A stretch of DNA of 54,238 nt from Hungatella hathewayi WAL-18680 (GTDB taxonomy: Bacteria; Bacillota; Clostridia; Lachnospirales; Lachnospiraceae). The stretch covers positions 985,007 through 1,039,244 of the forward strand of contig NZ_JH379027.1 in NCBI RefSeq assembly GCF_000235505.1, written 5' to 3'. Below, piece by piece: positions 1 through 9,693 of this stretch (position 1 is its first letter; the number at the start of each line of letters is the position of its first letter). A model generated the notes under the pieces. That model did no database searches and had not been told where the DNA came from. It saw nothing but the letters and a program-made list of their open reading frames with translations. A program made the position numbers and the translations under genes.

Positions 1-1
1 C

Positions 2-3000
2 GAGCATGGGATAATTGCGGACTATTCCAAGGTGTCCGCCATTCCCCTGCTTCTTCCGGAAGGAGTTACCCTCAGCCGTGCGCTGGGAGATACAGCGGAT
101 TTACTGATTCTTCCGGGCGAGATTGAAGGTCAGGAGATTTTGTGGGAAGCAGGCGGCGACATAGCCATTGACGACAGCCACCAGGTTCTGGTGTCAGGAA
201 AGACTGTGGGTCTTATATCAGCCGAGGCGGCTGAGGAAGAAGATACCACACAGGCGGAAGATATCACACAGGCGGAAGATACTGCACAGGCGGAAGATAC
301 GGAGCAGATATCATTTTCTCCCAGAGAACCTGTGCTGGTGCAGTCATCTTTGAATGATAATCAGGAATTCGAGGAGGATGTGCCACAGCCAGCGACATCA
401 AATGGTAATTTAAAAGCGTCCATCGGCAGTATTTCCAAAACATTTTCCCTGTCAGGAAGCGAGGGGGAGATATCTGCCGGGGGTTACGCGGATTGGAACG
501 CCGTGGGGAAAGCCGTACACGACGGAACACTGCCGATGCCGGAAACGGACACGGATGACGCCTATTTGTTAAGCCAGCCCTCTCATCTGGCATGGTTCAT
601 GTACATGGTAAATGAGGCAGGAGAGACCGGAATTCACGGAAAGCTGACAGCCGATATCAATATGGATGGAACGGCGGAAACTGATGTCTTCAACGTATTA
701 AATACGGAGTGGCGCCCCATTGGAAATACGGAAGAACATGCATTTACCGGAGAATTTGATGGAGACGGACATACCATCAGCGCCATCAAAATAGAACGGG
801 AGCAGACTTCGGGAAATGCCTACGGGCTGTTCGGTTACGCAAGAGATGCCCGCATTCAAAACCTGTATCTGAGCGGTACGGAAATACTGCTGGCCGGCAC
901 AAAACCGGTCTTGGCCGGAAGCCTGATTGGCCAGTCAGCCGGAAATACCGTGGTATTCAGAATTGGGGTGAAGAACAGCCGTATCCAGATCAGCAGCGCC
1001 GCCGGGGCCGTCCATGGCGGTGGAGTAGTTGGAAATCACGAAACGGGAGCCCTGGATTTCAGCGCCTGTTACGCCCGCGACACTGTCATTGAGTCGGAAG
1101 CGTCGGGAGATAATTGCGAGACGGCCGCCGGCCTGGTGACCGTGAACGGAACGGATGCTGGAGCCGCCGAAAGCTCTGTGAGAAGCGCCTATTTCACCGG
1201 GACAGCTTCCATCCTTGGAGGCGGGGCATCTCCACAGTCCGGCGCGGGAACCGTATGCCTGCGTGGCGGGACCGATACAATGGTTACCAACATTTACTAT
1301 AACAGTATAGCCAGAAGCGCTCCGGAAGGAAGCCAGGCCGGGGAGGAATTGACGAGAGAACAGCTGACCGGAAAAGAGGGAACGTATCTGCTGAACGGTG
1401 AAAATGTGACCGGAGTGTGGGCTTATAGCGAAGGAGAACTGCCGGAGCTGTCTTTGTATGAGGCAAGGCTGACATTTTCCAACTGGATAGAAGTTGGCGA
1501 GGCCCTTGATAACGGGACACTTAGTACAGGAGCGAAACCATCAGGTGACGGTTCGGAAGCCCATCCTTATCAGATATCTACCCCTGAACAACTGGCGTGG
1601 TTTTCGTACCGGGTTTGGAAATTCAATGGCACGGACGGCGCAATCTGTGGAGATTTGACCAATGATATTGATTTGACAGGTGAGACATATGGAGGGACAA
1701 CTGAAAACCCACTTGGCTGGATTCCGATTGGAAGAAACTGTGGAATAAATGTGGTAAGGCAGGAATATAAAGGAAAGTTTGGAGAAAATCATGAGAGAAT
1801 CTACCGCATAAGCAATATGAACATTTATGGCACTAATTCCGTATCCAGATATGCTGGCCTGTTTGGAACTTGCAGTGGAGATGCGAGTATCAGGCGCATA
1901 GGTATTGAAAGTGGGAGTCTGATAGGATGTGTGATGGGCGGCATTGTAGGGGCAATAAAGGATAATGTAAAGGTGGAGGAATGTTACAATAAGGTATTCG
2001 TTAATTATATTTCGGATAATTATCACGATATAGGAGGCATAGTTGGAATGGCCTCTGGCAATTGTGTTATCAAAAACTGCTTTAGTTTGGGAGGAGTTGA
2101 TGGCGGCTCAACCAGAGAGAGTTATGCAGGGGGAATTGTGGGTGCATCAAGTAAAAGTGTTCCAATTATTAATTGCTATTCTGGATTGGGAACATTGAGA
2201 TGTTCGAATTCTCTAGGGGCAATTACGTCTAGTGCAGATGCGACGGTTCTTAATTGCTATTATGAAACAGGACTTGGAGGAACGGATAAAGCTGCTACCG
2301 GTGTTACCAAAACCCAGCTTCAGTCCTGGGCGGCGGCCTATGCGCTGAATGGCCAGAACATGGACGGCCTCTGGGTATTTACAGAAGGCAGCTATCCTGG
2401 CTTTGGTGAACTTGACCGCCCCAACGACTGGTCTGTGGTGGGCCAGGGACTGATCGATGGATTGATAACCTCCCCGTCCCTGCCAACAGGAGATGGAAAT
2501 GCATCTTCACCGCTCCAGATAAGTTCAGCCGAACAGCTGGCAGTTTTGGCGGCAAGGGTGAATGCCGGGGAGACATCCCTCTATGCCGACCTGCTGATGG
2601 ATATCAACCTGACTGGCGAGCGGTATAAGGGGAGCATAGGCAATCCCATCCGGTGGAAGCCGATCGGAATATCCTCCACGAACGTGTACCAAGGAGGGTT
2701 TAATGGAAAAGGAAACGCGATCGGTTACATGAAGGTGGAGGAGAACGGATATGCCGGCCTGTTTGGCTGTGCCGGAGGCGGAGCTGTCATCAGGGGATTA
2801 GGCCTTTATCCCAGCTGCAGTGTGACAGCAACCGGAACGTCTGGCGGAGAAGGAACCGGTGGATTGGTAGGAATGATGGTAAAGTGCAACGACGTTTCTC
2901 CACAGCTCAACATCTACAACTGCTATAACCGTGGTTCTGTCGCAGGCATGACAGGTAAGACAGGAGCTTTGGTCGGAAGCAGCACGACTACAAGTGGTTC

Positions 3001-6000
3001 CGCATACCGGATTGCAGGCTGTTACGCGGCCGGCTCTATCACTTCAAAAACAGGAACGCCAGGTGCGATTGCAGGAATGGGAGGGGTATCATCTACAAAT
3101 ATACAATACTGCTTTTGGAATAAAAACATAGCACCCGGATTAGCAGTGACAGGAGACGGTTTGGGAGAGGGGTTCGATTGCCGAGAAAAAAGTACGGCAG
3201 AAATGAATACCACAATAGCGGAGGAAAATTTGGGGATTCTTCACTATCTGAATTATAACGGTACAGATGATGGCCTGACATGGAAGAGAAGTGACCTGCG
3301 AAACGATGGCTACCCGGTGTTGGTATCCGGAGATGTCGCGGCGGTAACGTGGGCGGATGTAGGAGGGAAGGCAATTGCTCCCAGGTGTAAAGACCTGACA
3401 TCCCCCGGAACCGCAGGCCAGGAGTCGAATCCATATCAGATTATGTCGGCGGAGGAGCTGGCGTGGTTTGCCCTCCAGGTGAATAACGGGAACCCGGAAC
3501 TGTGTGCGGAGCTGAAAGCAGATATCAATCTGTTTGGAGGGTTGTACAGCGGATTTGCCTATGACACTGGGGACCCGGATATCATCAATAAGGCCTTGCA
3601 GTGGATGCCAATTGGCAGTGATGCGGATGGAAAACGGTATACAGGAACCTTCAACGGTAATGGATATACCGTTTCAGCCATGCTGGCAAAAGGTACGGAA
3701 AATCAGGGCCTGTTCGGCACCCTGGGTGATAATGCTGCCATCAAGAAAACCAGCATCTCCGACAGCCGGATCAAGGTGACAAACATGGGTGGCGGAGGAA
3801 TTGCAGGATATGTGAATGGAACAGGAGTTAAGATAACGGAGTGTGGGAATAAAGGAAGTTTAAGCGGAACAGTCGGATATTTTGGAGGCTGTGTGGGGGT
3901 GTCGTCTGAGTCGGCAGAACTGATTCTGGATGGATGCTATAACATTGGGAACATCAGTGTACCGGGAGGAACAGTGGTAGGTGGAATTGTAGGTTTCGTA
4001 TTGGGCGAAAATGGTGGTCATGGGACCATTCGAAACTGCATGAACATGGGTAAAGTAGAAGGGGATTCTATGATTGGTGGAATCGTCGGGGTTGCGAACA
4101 CCGGGGGAATCACAGTAACCGGATGCTGGAATGCTGAAACTGTGACAGCAGCCGCAGGCAGTTCTTTGGCGGGTTCCATAATTGGTGTTTATTCAGGCAG
4201 TGCGGATGATGTCAGGGACTGTCTGATAGATGAAAATTATAATTACGGAAAAAGCTGGAATAATCCGGTGGTTAAAAAGGAAGCATTTGGAACCTGGGGA
4301 GCCGCCTGGCGGCTGAACGGAGGCAGTTTAAAGCAGACCACAGGCCTCTCCTGGACTTACGATAAGACGAGCCCCTATCCGGTCTTAAACACCACAGGCC
4401 TGCCATCCGCAGAAAGCTGGGAGCAGGTAGGGGAAGCGGTGGAATACGGCCTTATCAAAGACAAGGGTAAACCATCATCTGGAGATGGAAATGCATCCCC
4501 CTATCAGATAACAGCCCCGGAACAGCTGGCGTGGTTTGCCTACCAGGTCAATGTGCCAAAGGAGAGGGAAATCAAAGGGGTTCTTGTAAACGATATCGAT
4601 ATGAAAGCGGCGGAGGGAAGCTACATATCCGATGGGCGCCTGAACTGGATACCAATCGGAAAAGACCAGCTCCATATGTACCAGGGAACCTTTGAAAGTA
4701 AGGATTTATCCAATCCTGATGATACCCATAAGATATACCGGATTCAGAACCTGTATGCCAGCACAGAAGATGCCGCCGGATTATTCGGCTATGTGTGGAA
4801 CGGAACAATTACCAGAATCGGATTAGCCAATGCACAGATAAGCGGAACGTCAGCCGGGGGAATTGTAGGAAGTCTTCTGGGGACGGCGGAGGCTGCCCAG
4901 TGCTACAACCGGAGTGAAAGCCCTGGAAGCGGGAGCGTGACAGCCAGTGACAGTGCCGGAGGAATCGCGGGACAGGTAAGTGGCGGGGTAGTCCGGGACT
5001 GTTATAACCAGGAAACTGTGATAAAGGGGACAGAAGCATCGTCCAGCGCCGGAGGAATTGCAGGGAGTGTGTTGGGAACGATACGAAACAGTTACAGCGC
5101 CTGCGGAACAGCTGGAAGTATTACGGCCGGCGGCAGCACCAGTGCCGCTGGAGCGGTAGCCGGATATCCTGACGGTGTAATGAGCCAGTGTTACAGTGAT
5201 ACCGGATGGAGTGGAGACGGCGTGTCGATGGCGGACAGCACGCATGTCAGCCGTCTGTATGCCACCGGGAATACGGAGCTGCAGAAGCAGACCGCCGAAC
5301 TGAACACCGTAAACGGGACCCAGCAGATGAAGGAAAACCGAATCTGGTATACCAGTTTGGAATCAGAGGCAACAAAAGGTTGGCCGACACTGGAGCCGCC
5401 AGTAAAGATGCTGTCCCTGGGAACGGTGACGCCAGTGGACAACTCATCCGGAGCAGCCGGAGAGCAGTTATCCCTGGGCTCAGGAGTAACTATATCCGAT
5501 GCAAAAGTACGCGATGTCCGCCAGGAAACCACCGGAACGCAGACGGTATCTCTGGCGGAGTGGAAGACTGAATACTATACCGGCTGGGGAACCACAAGCG
5601 CCAATGGAAAGATCGGTCTGTCCGGAGTGGGAGGCACATCCGCCATACTGAAGCCGGACCAGATGTCACTGGAGAATCCGGTGCAGGGACTTGGAACCAT
5701 CAGCGGCCTGAAGGTATATATAGGAGCAGCATGCACGTATCCGACAGACAGAGACATCCTGGTGGAACTGTCTTCGGGAAGTGACCGTTATGAGATACGG
5801 TTTACTATCAAGGGAGTAACTGGCAAAAGTCTGGTAGTGGATTTGCCGCGTAGTGTGGCGATGGCAGATGAACTGATGCCGGATGGAACCGAGAAGACCG
5901 CATACAGCGTGGATACGGCCATCCAAAACAGCCAGAATTATCCCATGGAGGGAAAGATACTGAAAGCAGTGCCCATCAGTAAAACAGACATAGCCACCTA

Positions 6001-6337
6001 CCAGGCTCTGAAACCAATCGCGAAAACGACGAATTATGGAAGCGGCCAGATTTATGAAGCTGGAGTCAGACTGGGAATCACGAATCCGAAGACGGGAACC
6101 GGAGTTATTAGTGGAGACCTTTACTATAATCCGGATGCAACAGGAGATACCAATCCCTGGATGACATGCCAGTTAAAAGCCGCCGGAGGGACTCTGCCAT
6201 ACCGGTATTTCCTGAAATACAAGGCAGACCCGTACTATGACAGCGGACATCCAAACTTTGGATACACCATCAGCTATCAGTTCGGGCTGATGGCGGATGA
6301 TTACAGCGCTGCGGCCGGAGCCGTGGCATGGCAGTAG
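2..6337 (+). CDS. Giant GLUG-repeat surface protein (5'-truncated by window edge)
   Basis: The frame is open from base 2 with no stop upstream of the GTG at 32, so this is the C-terminal part of a larger protein whose start and any signal peptide lie outside the window. Five related modules begin near nt 490, 1480, 2426, 3348 and 4418. Each opens with a W-x-x-VG-x-A-like segment, then a 'PYQI...EQLAWF' segment, then a DI-x-L-x-G segment and GLUG-type repeats (for example YTGTFNGNGYTVSAM followed by GLFG). GLUG repeats are known from bacterial adhesins and IgA-peptidase-like exoproteins. An acidic QAED microrepeat lies near nt 239-310. From about nt 5400 the sequence is a non-repetitive beta-rich C-terminal region. 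No LPXTG or membrane anchor is seen at the C-terminus (it ends AGAVAWQ). The following genes probably help export or anchor it (inference). Extracellular role is likely; the ligand is unknown. Confidence 0.85.
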   Translation, partial: EHGIIADYSKVSAIPLLLPEGVTLSRALGDTADLLILPGEIEGQEILWEAGGDIAIDDSHQVLVSGKTVGLISAEAAEEEDTTQAEDITQAEDTAQAEDTEQISFSPREPVLVQSSLNDNQEFEEDVPQPATSNGNLKASIGSISKTFSLSGSEGEISAGGYADWNAVGKAVHDGTLPMPETDTDDAYLLSQPSHLAWFMYMVNEAGETGIHGKLTADINMDGTAETDVFNVLNTEWRPIGNTEEHAFTGEFDGDGHTISAIKIEREQTSGNAYGLFGYARDARIQNLYLSGTEILLAGTKPVLAGSLIGQSAGNTVVFRIGVKNSRIQISSAAGAVHGGGVVGNHETGALDFSACYARDTVIESEASGDNCETAAGLVTVNGTDAGAAESSVRSAYFTGTASILGGGASPQSGAGTVCLRGGTDTMVTNIYYNSIARSAPEGSQAGEELTREQLTGKEGTYLLNGENVTGVWAYSEGELPELSLYEARLTFSNWIEVGEALDNGTLSTGAKPSGDGSEAHPYQISTPEQLAWFSYRVWKFNGTDGAICGDLTNDIDLTGETYGGTTENPLGWIPIGRNCGINVVRQEYKGKFGENHERIYRISNMNIYGTNSVSRYAGLFGTCSGDASIRRIGIESGSLIGCVMGGIVGAIKDNVKVEECYNKVFVNYISDNYHDIGGIVGMASGNCVIKNCFSLGGVDGGSTRESYAGGIVGASSKSVPIINCYSGLGTLRCSNSLGAITSSADATVLNCYYETGLGGTDKAATGVTKTQLQSWAAAYALNGQNMDGLWVFTEGSYPGFGELDRPNDWSVVGQGLIDGLITSPSLPTGDGNASSPLQISSAEQLAVLAARVNAGETSLYADLLMDINLTGERYKGSIGNPIRWKPIGISSTNVYQGGFNGKGNAIGYMKVEENGYAGLFGCAGGGAVIRGLGLYPSCSVTATGTSGGEGTGGLVGMMVKCNDVSPQLNIYNCYNRGSVAGMTGKTGALVGSSTTTSGSAYRIAGCYAAGSITSKTGTPGAIAGMGGVSSTNIQYCFWNKNIAPGLAVTGDGLGEGFDCREKSTAEMNTTIAEENLGILHYLNYNGTDDGLTWKRSDLRNDGYPVLVSGDVAAVTWADVGGKAIAPRCKDLTSPGTAGQESNPYQIMSAEELAWFALQVNNGNPELCAELKADINLFGGLYSGFAYDTGDPDIINKALQWMPIGSDADGKRYTGTFNGNGYTVSAMLAKGTENQGLFGTLGDNAAIKKTSISDSRIKVTNMGGGGIAGYVNGTGVKITECGNKGSLSGTVGYFGGCVGVSSESAELILDGCYNIGNISVPGGTVVGGIVGFVLGENGGHGTIRNCMNMGKVEGDSMIGGIVGVANTGGITVTGCWNAETVTAAAGSSLAGSIIGVYSGSADDVRDCLIDENYNYGKSWNNPVVKKEAFGTWGAAWRLNGGSLKQTTGLSWTYDKTSPYPVLNTTGLPSAESWEQVGEAVEYGLIKDKGKPSSGDGNASPYQITAPEQLAWFAYQVNVPKEREIKGVLVNDIDMKAAEGSYISDGRLNWIPIGKDQLHMYQGTFESKDLSNPDDTHKIYRIQNLYASTEDAAGLFGYVWNGTITRIGLANAQISGTSAGGIVGSLLGTAEAAQCYNRSESPGSGSVTASDSAGGIAGQVSGGVVRDCYNQETVIKGTEASSSAGGIAGSVLGTIRNSYSACGTAGSITAGGSTSAAGAVAGYPDGVMSQCYSDTGWSGDGVSMADSTHVSRLYATGNTELQKQTAELNTVNGTQQMKENRIWYTSLESEATKGWPTLEPPVKMLSLGTVTPVDNSSGAAGEQLSLGSGVTISDAKVRDVRQETTGTQTVSLAEWKTEYYTGWGTTSANGKIGLSGVGGTSAILKPDQMSLENPVQGLGTISGLKVYIGAACTYPTDRDILVELSSGSDRYEIRFTIKGVTGKSLVVDLPRSVAMADELMPDGTEKTAYSVDTAIQNSQNYPMEGKILKAVPISKTDIATYQALKPIAKTTNYGSGQIYEAGVRLGITNPKTGTGVISGDLYYNPDATGDTNPWMTCQLKAAGGTLPYRYFLKYKADPYYDSGHPNFGYTISYQFGLMADDYSAAAGAVAWQ
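239..310 (+). repeat. 18-bp in-frame tandem microrepeat
   Basis: Four consecutive 18-bp units start at 239, 257, 275 and 293. The first three differ by 1-3 bases and the fourth is degenerate. They encode a repeating acidic six-residue unit around QAED inside the giant surface protein. Such arrays can expand or contract by slippage without breaking the frame. Confidence 0.85.
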
Positions 6338-6353
6338 ACGGGTGGCAGAACAG

Positions 6354-7001
6354 ATGAGAGAACAGAAGAGAAATCAAGAAAGCCGGCCAGAAAAACGGAA
6401 AGAAAACCAGCCGGAAAGCCGGCAGATTGGGGACGGGCCAGTCTCCGCCCCGGCAGGAACGAAGACCAGCCATTCCAAGCACCGTCACCGCAGAAATTGG
6501 TGGATATCTGTGACAGCCGTGCTGCTGTTCATGATATTAGGCTTAGCCGCCGCTGTGTCCTGTTATGGGTTCCCCACACCCATCCAGGCCCAGCTTGATA
6601 TCCGCCCGGAGAAGCATGCCAAAAAGGGGTCCCTGACATCAGGAGAACCAGGGGAATCAAAACCGGTGGAAGCCGGAAGCTTCCGGGTGATGCTCAACCA
6701 GCTGCCCACCATAGAGACAGGCAGCCAGGACTGCAACATCGAATACGAGAACCCGGAGGAAAACCATTACAGCTCCAGAATCAGTCTGTATCTGAAAGAA
6801 ACCGGCAGATTGATAGGCGGCACCACCCGCGTGGACCCGGGATACTACGTGGAGAGCGTCTGGCTGAAAGAGAGTCTACCGCCCGGAGAATACCCGGTTA
6901 CAGTCAGAATTGAATTGTTTGAGGACAAAACACCGGCTGGTGAGATGTCCATCGATATCACACTGCGGATGATAGAAAACCAGGGAGGAGAGACAGGATG
7001 A
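6354..7001 (+). CDS. Single-pass membrane protein, paralogue A of the surface locus
   Basis: It encodes about 215 residues starting at ATG 6354. In-frame starts at 6342 (GTG) and 6297 also exist, the latter overlapping the upstream stop, so the start is uncertain. The N-terminus is charged and basic. One hydrophobic segment (around ISVTAVLLFMILGLAAAVSC) is followed by an extracytoplasmic beta-rich domain with an 'LPPGEYPVTV' segment. The two genes that follow are clear paralogues sharing the transmembrane-plus-domain layout and the LP-x-GEY motif, though this one is the most divergent. It follows the giant GLUG protein closely and ends in an ATGA overlap with the next gene, so it is part of one operon. 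I recognise no named family; an anchoring or assembly role is inference. Confidence 0.75.
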   Translation: MREQKRNQESRPEKRKENQPESRQIGDGPVSAPAGTKTSHSKHRHRRNWWISVTAVLLFMILGLAAAVSCYGFPTPIQAQLDIRPEKHAKKGSLTSGEPGESKPVEAGSFRVMLNQLPTIETGSQDCNIEYENPEENHYSSRISLYLKETGRLIGGTTRVDPGYYVESVWLKESLPPGEYPVTVRIELFEDKTPAGEMSIDITLRMIENQGGETG

Positions 7002-7543
7002 GCCACAAAAGAACACGCGTAACCCATATGAACCTGCTGGTCATCGGCCTGTCAGTCCTGTTCTGCCTGGCGGTGCTGGTGGCAGCCGGATACCTGGTAT
7101 CCACCCGCACCCAGCCAGTCCAGGCTGCTGCGGAACCCGTTTCCCTGGCTGCTGAAGGCAACGTGAAAACAGGAACCTTGAACCAGGACCCGGAGAAACG
7201 CCAGGAGGAGTTAAACCAGGTGGTGGAGGAGGGCATGCTGGCCTTCTCCATCAACGCCACCCCGTTCATGAATAACGGGGCATCCACGGCCAACCTTCTG
7301 ATAGAGAACCCGCCGGGCAATGGAAAGCGGTTCACGATCACTATCCAGAGAAATGACACGGAAGAAGTTATCTACCAGTCCGGCTACCTGGACCCGGAGC
7401 AGTACATCGATGATGTACCTCTGGACGTGGTGCTCCCCAAAGGGGAATACCCCTGCACGGCCTACTTTGACGCTTACCGGATCGAGGACAACGTCTACAT
7501 CGGAAGAGCCGGAGCGGAGATTAAACTGTATGTCCTGGAGTAA
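6998..7543 (+). CDS. Single-pass membrane protein, paralogue B
   Basis: It encodes 181 residues. ATG 6998 overlaps the preceding stop as ATGA, with a GGGAGGAG ribosome binding site just upstream, pointing to translational coupling. A hydrophobic segment spans about residues 12-32. It is followed by a linker and a domain with 'VVEEGMLAFSINATPF', 'LIENPP' and 'LPKGEYPCTAYFDAY'. The first and third segments recur nearly unchanged in the next gene and the second recurs as 'MIENPS', so the two arose by duplication. Topology suggests a cytoplasmic N-terminus and an external domain. Function is not recognised; the constant neighbourhood of secreted proteins suggests a shared surface structure. Confidence 0.8.
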   Translation: MSHKRTRVTHMNLLVIGLSVLFCLAVLVAAGYLVSTRTQPVQAAAEPVSLAAEGNVKTGTLNQDPEKRQEELNQVVEEGMLAFSINATPFMNNGASTANLLIENPPGNGKRFTITIQRNDTEEVIYQSGYLDPEQYIDDVPLDVVLPKGEYPCTAYFDAYRIEDNVYIGRAGAEIKLYVLE

Positions 7544-7562
7544 GCCCGGATGCCGTCCGGGC
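7544..7562 (+). other. Intercistronic hairpin
   Basis: A perfect 7-bp stem (gcccgga/tccgggc) with a 5-nt loop begins immediately after the stop codon of paralogue B. There is no U-run, so it is not an intrinsic terminator. An mRNA-stabilising or processing element that uncouples the two paralogues is the likeliest reading. Confidence 0.55.
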
Positions 7563-7592
7563 ACTGGGCAGAAAGCAGGGAGGTGAAAGGAA

Positions 7593-8189
7593 ATGGAGAT
7601 AGCGGAAGAAACACAAATCAGAGAGAGCCGGGGCAGCCGCAGAGGGGCCCCCGGCGGCAGAAACAGAAAAACGAATATCAAAGTGCTGGCTTTTCTCCTT
7701 CTGGCCGTCTGCTGTACGGCCGGAGCCGCTGCAGGCGTCTACCTGAGCCGCCAGAGGGCCGCCCCGGTATCCCAGCAGGGCCTGACCTACGAGGCAAACG
7801 TGGTCTCCGGTGATATCCCCGGAAAGACGAGGGAACAGCGCCAGAAAGAGCTGGACAGCGTAGTGGAGGAGGGCATGCTTGCTATGTCCATGAATGTAAC
7901 GCCCTTCGGAAAAACCACCGGGGCGGACCGCTCCATCAACTGGATGATAGAAAATCCCTCCAACCAGGGAAAATTAATCCGCGTGGAAATCACCCGTGAC
8001 GACACCGGGGAGAAGATATTTGAGACAGGAGCCATCCGTCCCGGAAACTATCTGGAGTCCGGCCCGTTGCTCGCACCTCTTCCCGCCGGGGAATACGACT
8101 GCACCGCCGTCTTCCTGGCATACCAGGAAGAAACCGAGGCCCTGATGGGACAGGCCGCCGTCAAAATCAAACTGGTCTTACGGGAATGA
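7593..8189 (+). CDS. Single-pass membrane protein, paralogue C
   Basis: It encodes 198 residues from ATG 7593, preceded by a strong GGGAGGTGAAAGGA region. The N-terminus is Arg/Gly-rich; one transmembrane helix lies at about residues 29-50 (VLAFLLLAVCCTAGAAAGV). The outer domain carries 'VVEEGMLAMSMNVTPF', 'MIENPS', 'TRDDTGEKIFETG' and 'LPAGEYDCTAVFLAYQ', matching paralogue B segment by segment. Paralogues B and C differ mainly in the cytoplasmic tail and linker. Same operon as its neighbours (16 nt before the next gene). Function unknown. Confidence 0.8.
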   Translation: MEIAEETQIRESRGSRRGAPGGRNRKTNIKVLAFLLLAVCCTAGAAAGVYLSRQRAAPVSQQGLTYEANVVSGDIPGKTREQRQKELDSVVEEGMLAMSMNVTPFGKTTGADRSINWMIENPSNQGKLIRVEITRDDTGEKIFETGAIRPGNYLESGPLLAPLPAGEYDCTAVFLAYQEETEALMGQAAVKIKLVLRE

Positions 8190-8205
8190 AAGGAGGGAAA
8201 CGCTT

Positions 8206-8919
8206 ATGAACAAGAATAGGAAACAGAACCATAGAACATCCGGTATGTCAGACACTGCCGGGATCTCCGGAAACTCCATAATCGCCGGAATCCGGGCCAT
8301 TCTTCTTGCGTTTGTCCTCTGCACCGCACAGACCGGTCCAGTTTTGGCAGAGGCAGAGATGGGCGATGTCACCTTCCCCATCCAGGATTCCAGTGCGGCG
8401 CAGGACTCCGTCCTGACTGGCAACATCAACGTGGAACTGTTATCCATCGCCCTTCCGGCCGGCGGCCTGGAGTTCACCGTGGACACATTAAGGGAATTCA
8501 GCCTGGACAATCCCGGCGGCCAGTTTGAGGACATGGACCTGCCAATCATGAACCGCTCCAAAGTTCCCATCCAGGTAGAAGTCTCCCAGGTGGCAGAGGT
8601 GACAAAAGGAGACCTGCATTTCGAGGATAAATTCTCCGACCAGGAGAAACAGTCCTTCCAGCTGGTAGACCAGATATCCAAGGTAGGCCCCATGGGAACA
8701 GCCATCCTGGTGCTGGGAGTCTCCGGCCAGACATACAGTACTGCCCAGGAATTCGAACGGCAGGCATTCCTTCCAGGAAGAACCGGCAGCATTTACATCA
8801 CGGAAATCCCGGCGGAGGAGACCGTACACCTGAAACTGTACGGAAAAGTGGCCCCAGATTTCTACGGACAGTACCAGTTCACCGTCCGTCCCACATTAAA
8901 AATCAGCGCAGCCAGATAA
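8206..8919 (+). CDS. Secreted surface protein, homologue 1
   Basis: It encodes 237 residues with an unusually long basic N-region before a hydrophobic signal segment (AGIRAILLAFVLCTAQTG) ending near 'VLAEAE'. The ribosome binding site GGAGGG is 10-15 nt upstream of the ATG. The mature part is beta-rich. It shares with the next gene 'DSVLTGNI', 'NRSKVPIQV' and a C-terminal 'LYG...FTVRPTLKI' block, so both belong to one secreted family. No sorting signal or WxL motif is visible. It is probably a structural or adhesive surface subunit co-expressed with the GLUG protein (inference). Confidence 0.75.
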   Translation: MNKNRKQNHRTSGMSDTAGISGNSIIAGIRAILLAFVLCTAQTGPVLAEAEMGDVTFPIQDSSAAQDSVLTGNINVELLSIALPAGGLEFTVDTLREFSLDNPGGQFEDMDLPIMNRSKVPIQVEVSQVAEVTKGDLHFEDKFSDQEKQSFQLVDQISKVGPMGTAILVLGVSGQTYSTAQEFERQAFLPGRTGSIYITEIPAEETVHLKLYGKVAPDFYGQYQFTVRPTLKISAAR

Positions 8920-8990
8920 CAGGAACCGCCGGCTGGTTGATATAAAGCAGCAAAGCATCAAAAAGAAAAAGGAGTAGGAGGATTCACACA

Positions 8991-9659
8991 ATGAAAAGAG
9001 GAAAAAGAGCAGCAGCGGTGGTCTTAGCCATCGGAATGGCAGTGACGGGAAGCATGGCATCCTTTGCAGCCAATGACAAAGATCTGGTAGAAGGAAACTA
9101 TGGAGGCGTAACCGATGGTAAGGCAGATTCCGTCTTAACAGGAACCATCAAGATTACTAACATCCAGGTGAAGGTGCCGATAGCGGCCAGCTTCGACATC
9201 GACCCCAACGTAACCGTGGCAGCCGATGTAGCAGTCACAACCAGCAACAACCAGATCATAGCCCAGGCCAGCAATTACACCATAACCAACACATCCAAGG
9301 TCCCGCTGGTAGTGAGCATCACAGGCGTAAAAACAAAGACCGGCTCCAATGAAAACACGCCGACCCTTGTCAATAAAATGGACGACCTTACCGGAAAAAA
9401 TGTGATGTTTGCCATTTGCAAAAGCGGGGACAGCATCAAGTATCCATCCGCAGCCACGGACAGCAGCAGAAAATGGATGACGACAACGACCGTCACCACC
9501 GACTCCCCCTATCAGGTAGCATCCACCGCGGGAGACAATACCCTGGCACCGGAAGGCACATTAAACATGACCCTGTACGGAGCCACCGGAGCCGGCTGGA
9601 AAAACGGAGACAGCTTCCAGGTCATCCCGACCTTCACCATTGCACTGCAGAGTTCATAA
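8991..9659 (+). CDS. Secreted surface protein, homologue 2 (possible major subunit)
   Basis: It encodes 222 residues with a textbook signal peptide (MKRGKRAAAVVLAIGMAVTG, cleavage near ASFAA). A very strong GGAGTAGGAGG ribosome binding site suggests high expression. It shares 'DSVLTG', 'NTSKVPLVVSI' and a C-terminal 'LYG...FQVIPTFTI' pattern with the upstream gene. Such Thr/Ser/Ala-rich beta proteins are common Clostridia exoproteins and resemble camelysin/TasA-like filament subunits in layout, but no diagnostic motif proves this. It is the last secreted gene of the locus before the small XRE gene. Confidence 0.75.
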   Translation: MKRGKRAAAVVLAIGMAVTGSMASFAANDKDLVEGNYGGVTDGKADSVLTGTIKITNIQVKVPIAASFDIDPNVTVAADVAVTTSNNQIIAQASNYTITNTSKVPLVVSITGVKTKTGSNENTPTLVNKMDDLTGKNVMFAICKSGDSIKYPSAATDSSRKWMTTTTVTTDSPYQVASTAGDNTLAPEGTLNMTLYGATGAGWKNGDSFQVIPTFTIALQSS

Positions 9660-9693
9660 GACTTAAAAATCAAACAACAAGGAGGAAACCCAT

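Noticed and set aside
8206-9659. WxL-domain surface proteins
   Set aside because: The gene order is reminiscent, but neither secreted protein has the WxL or YxxxLTWxL motifs.
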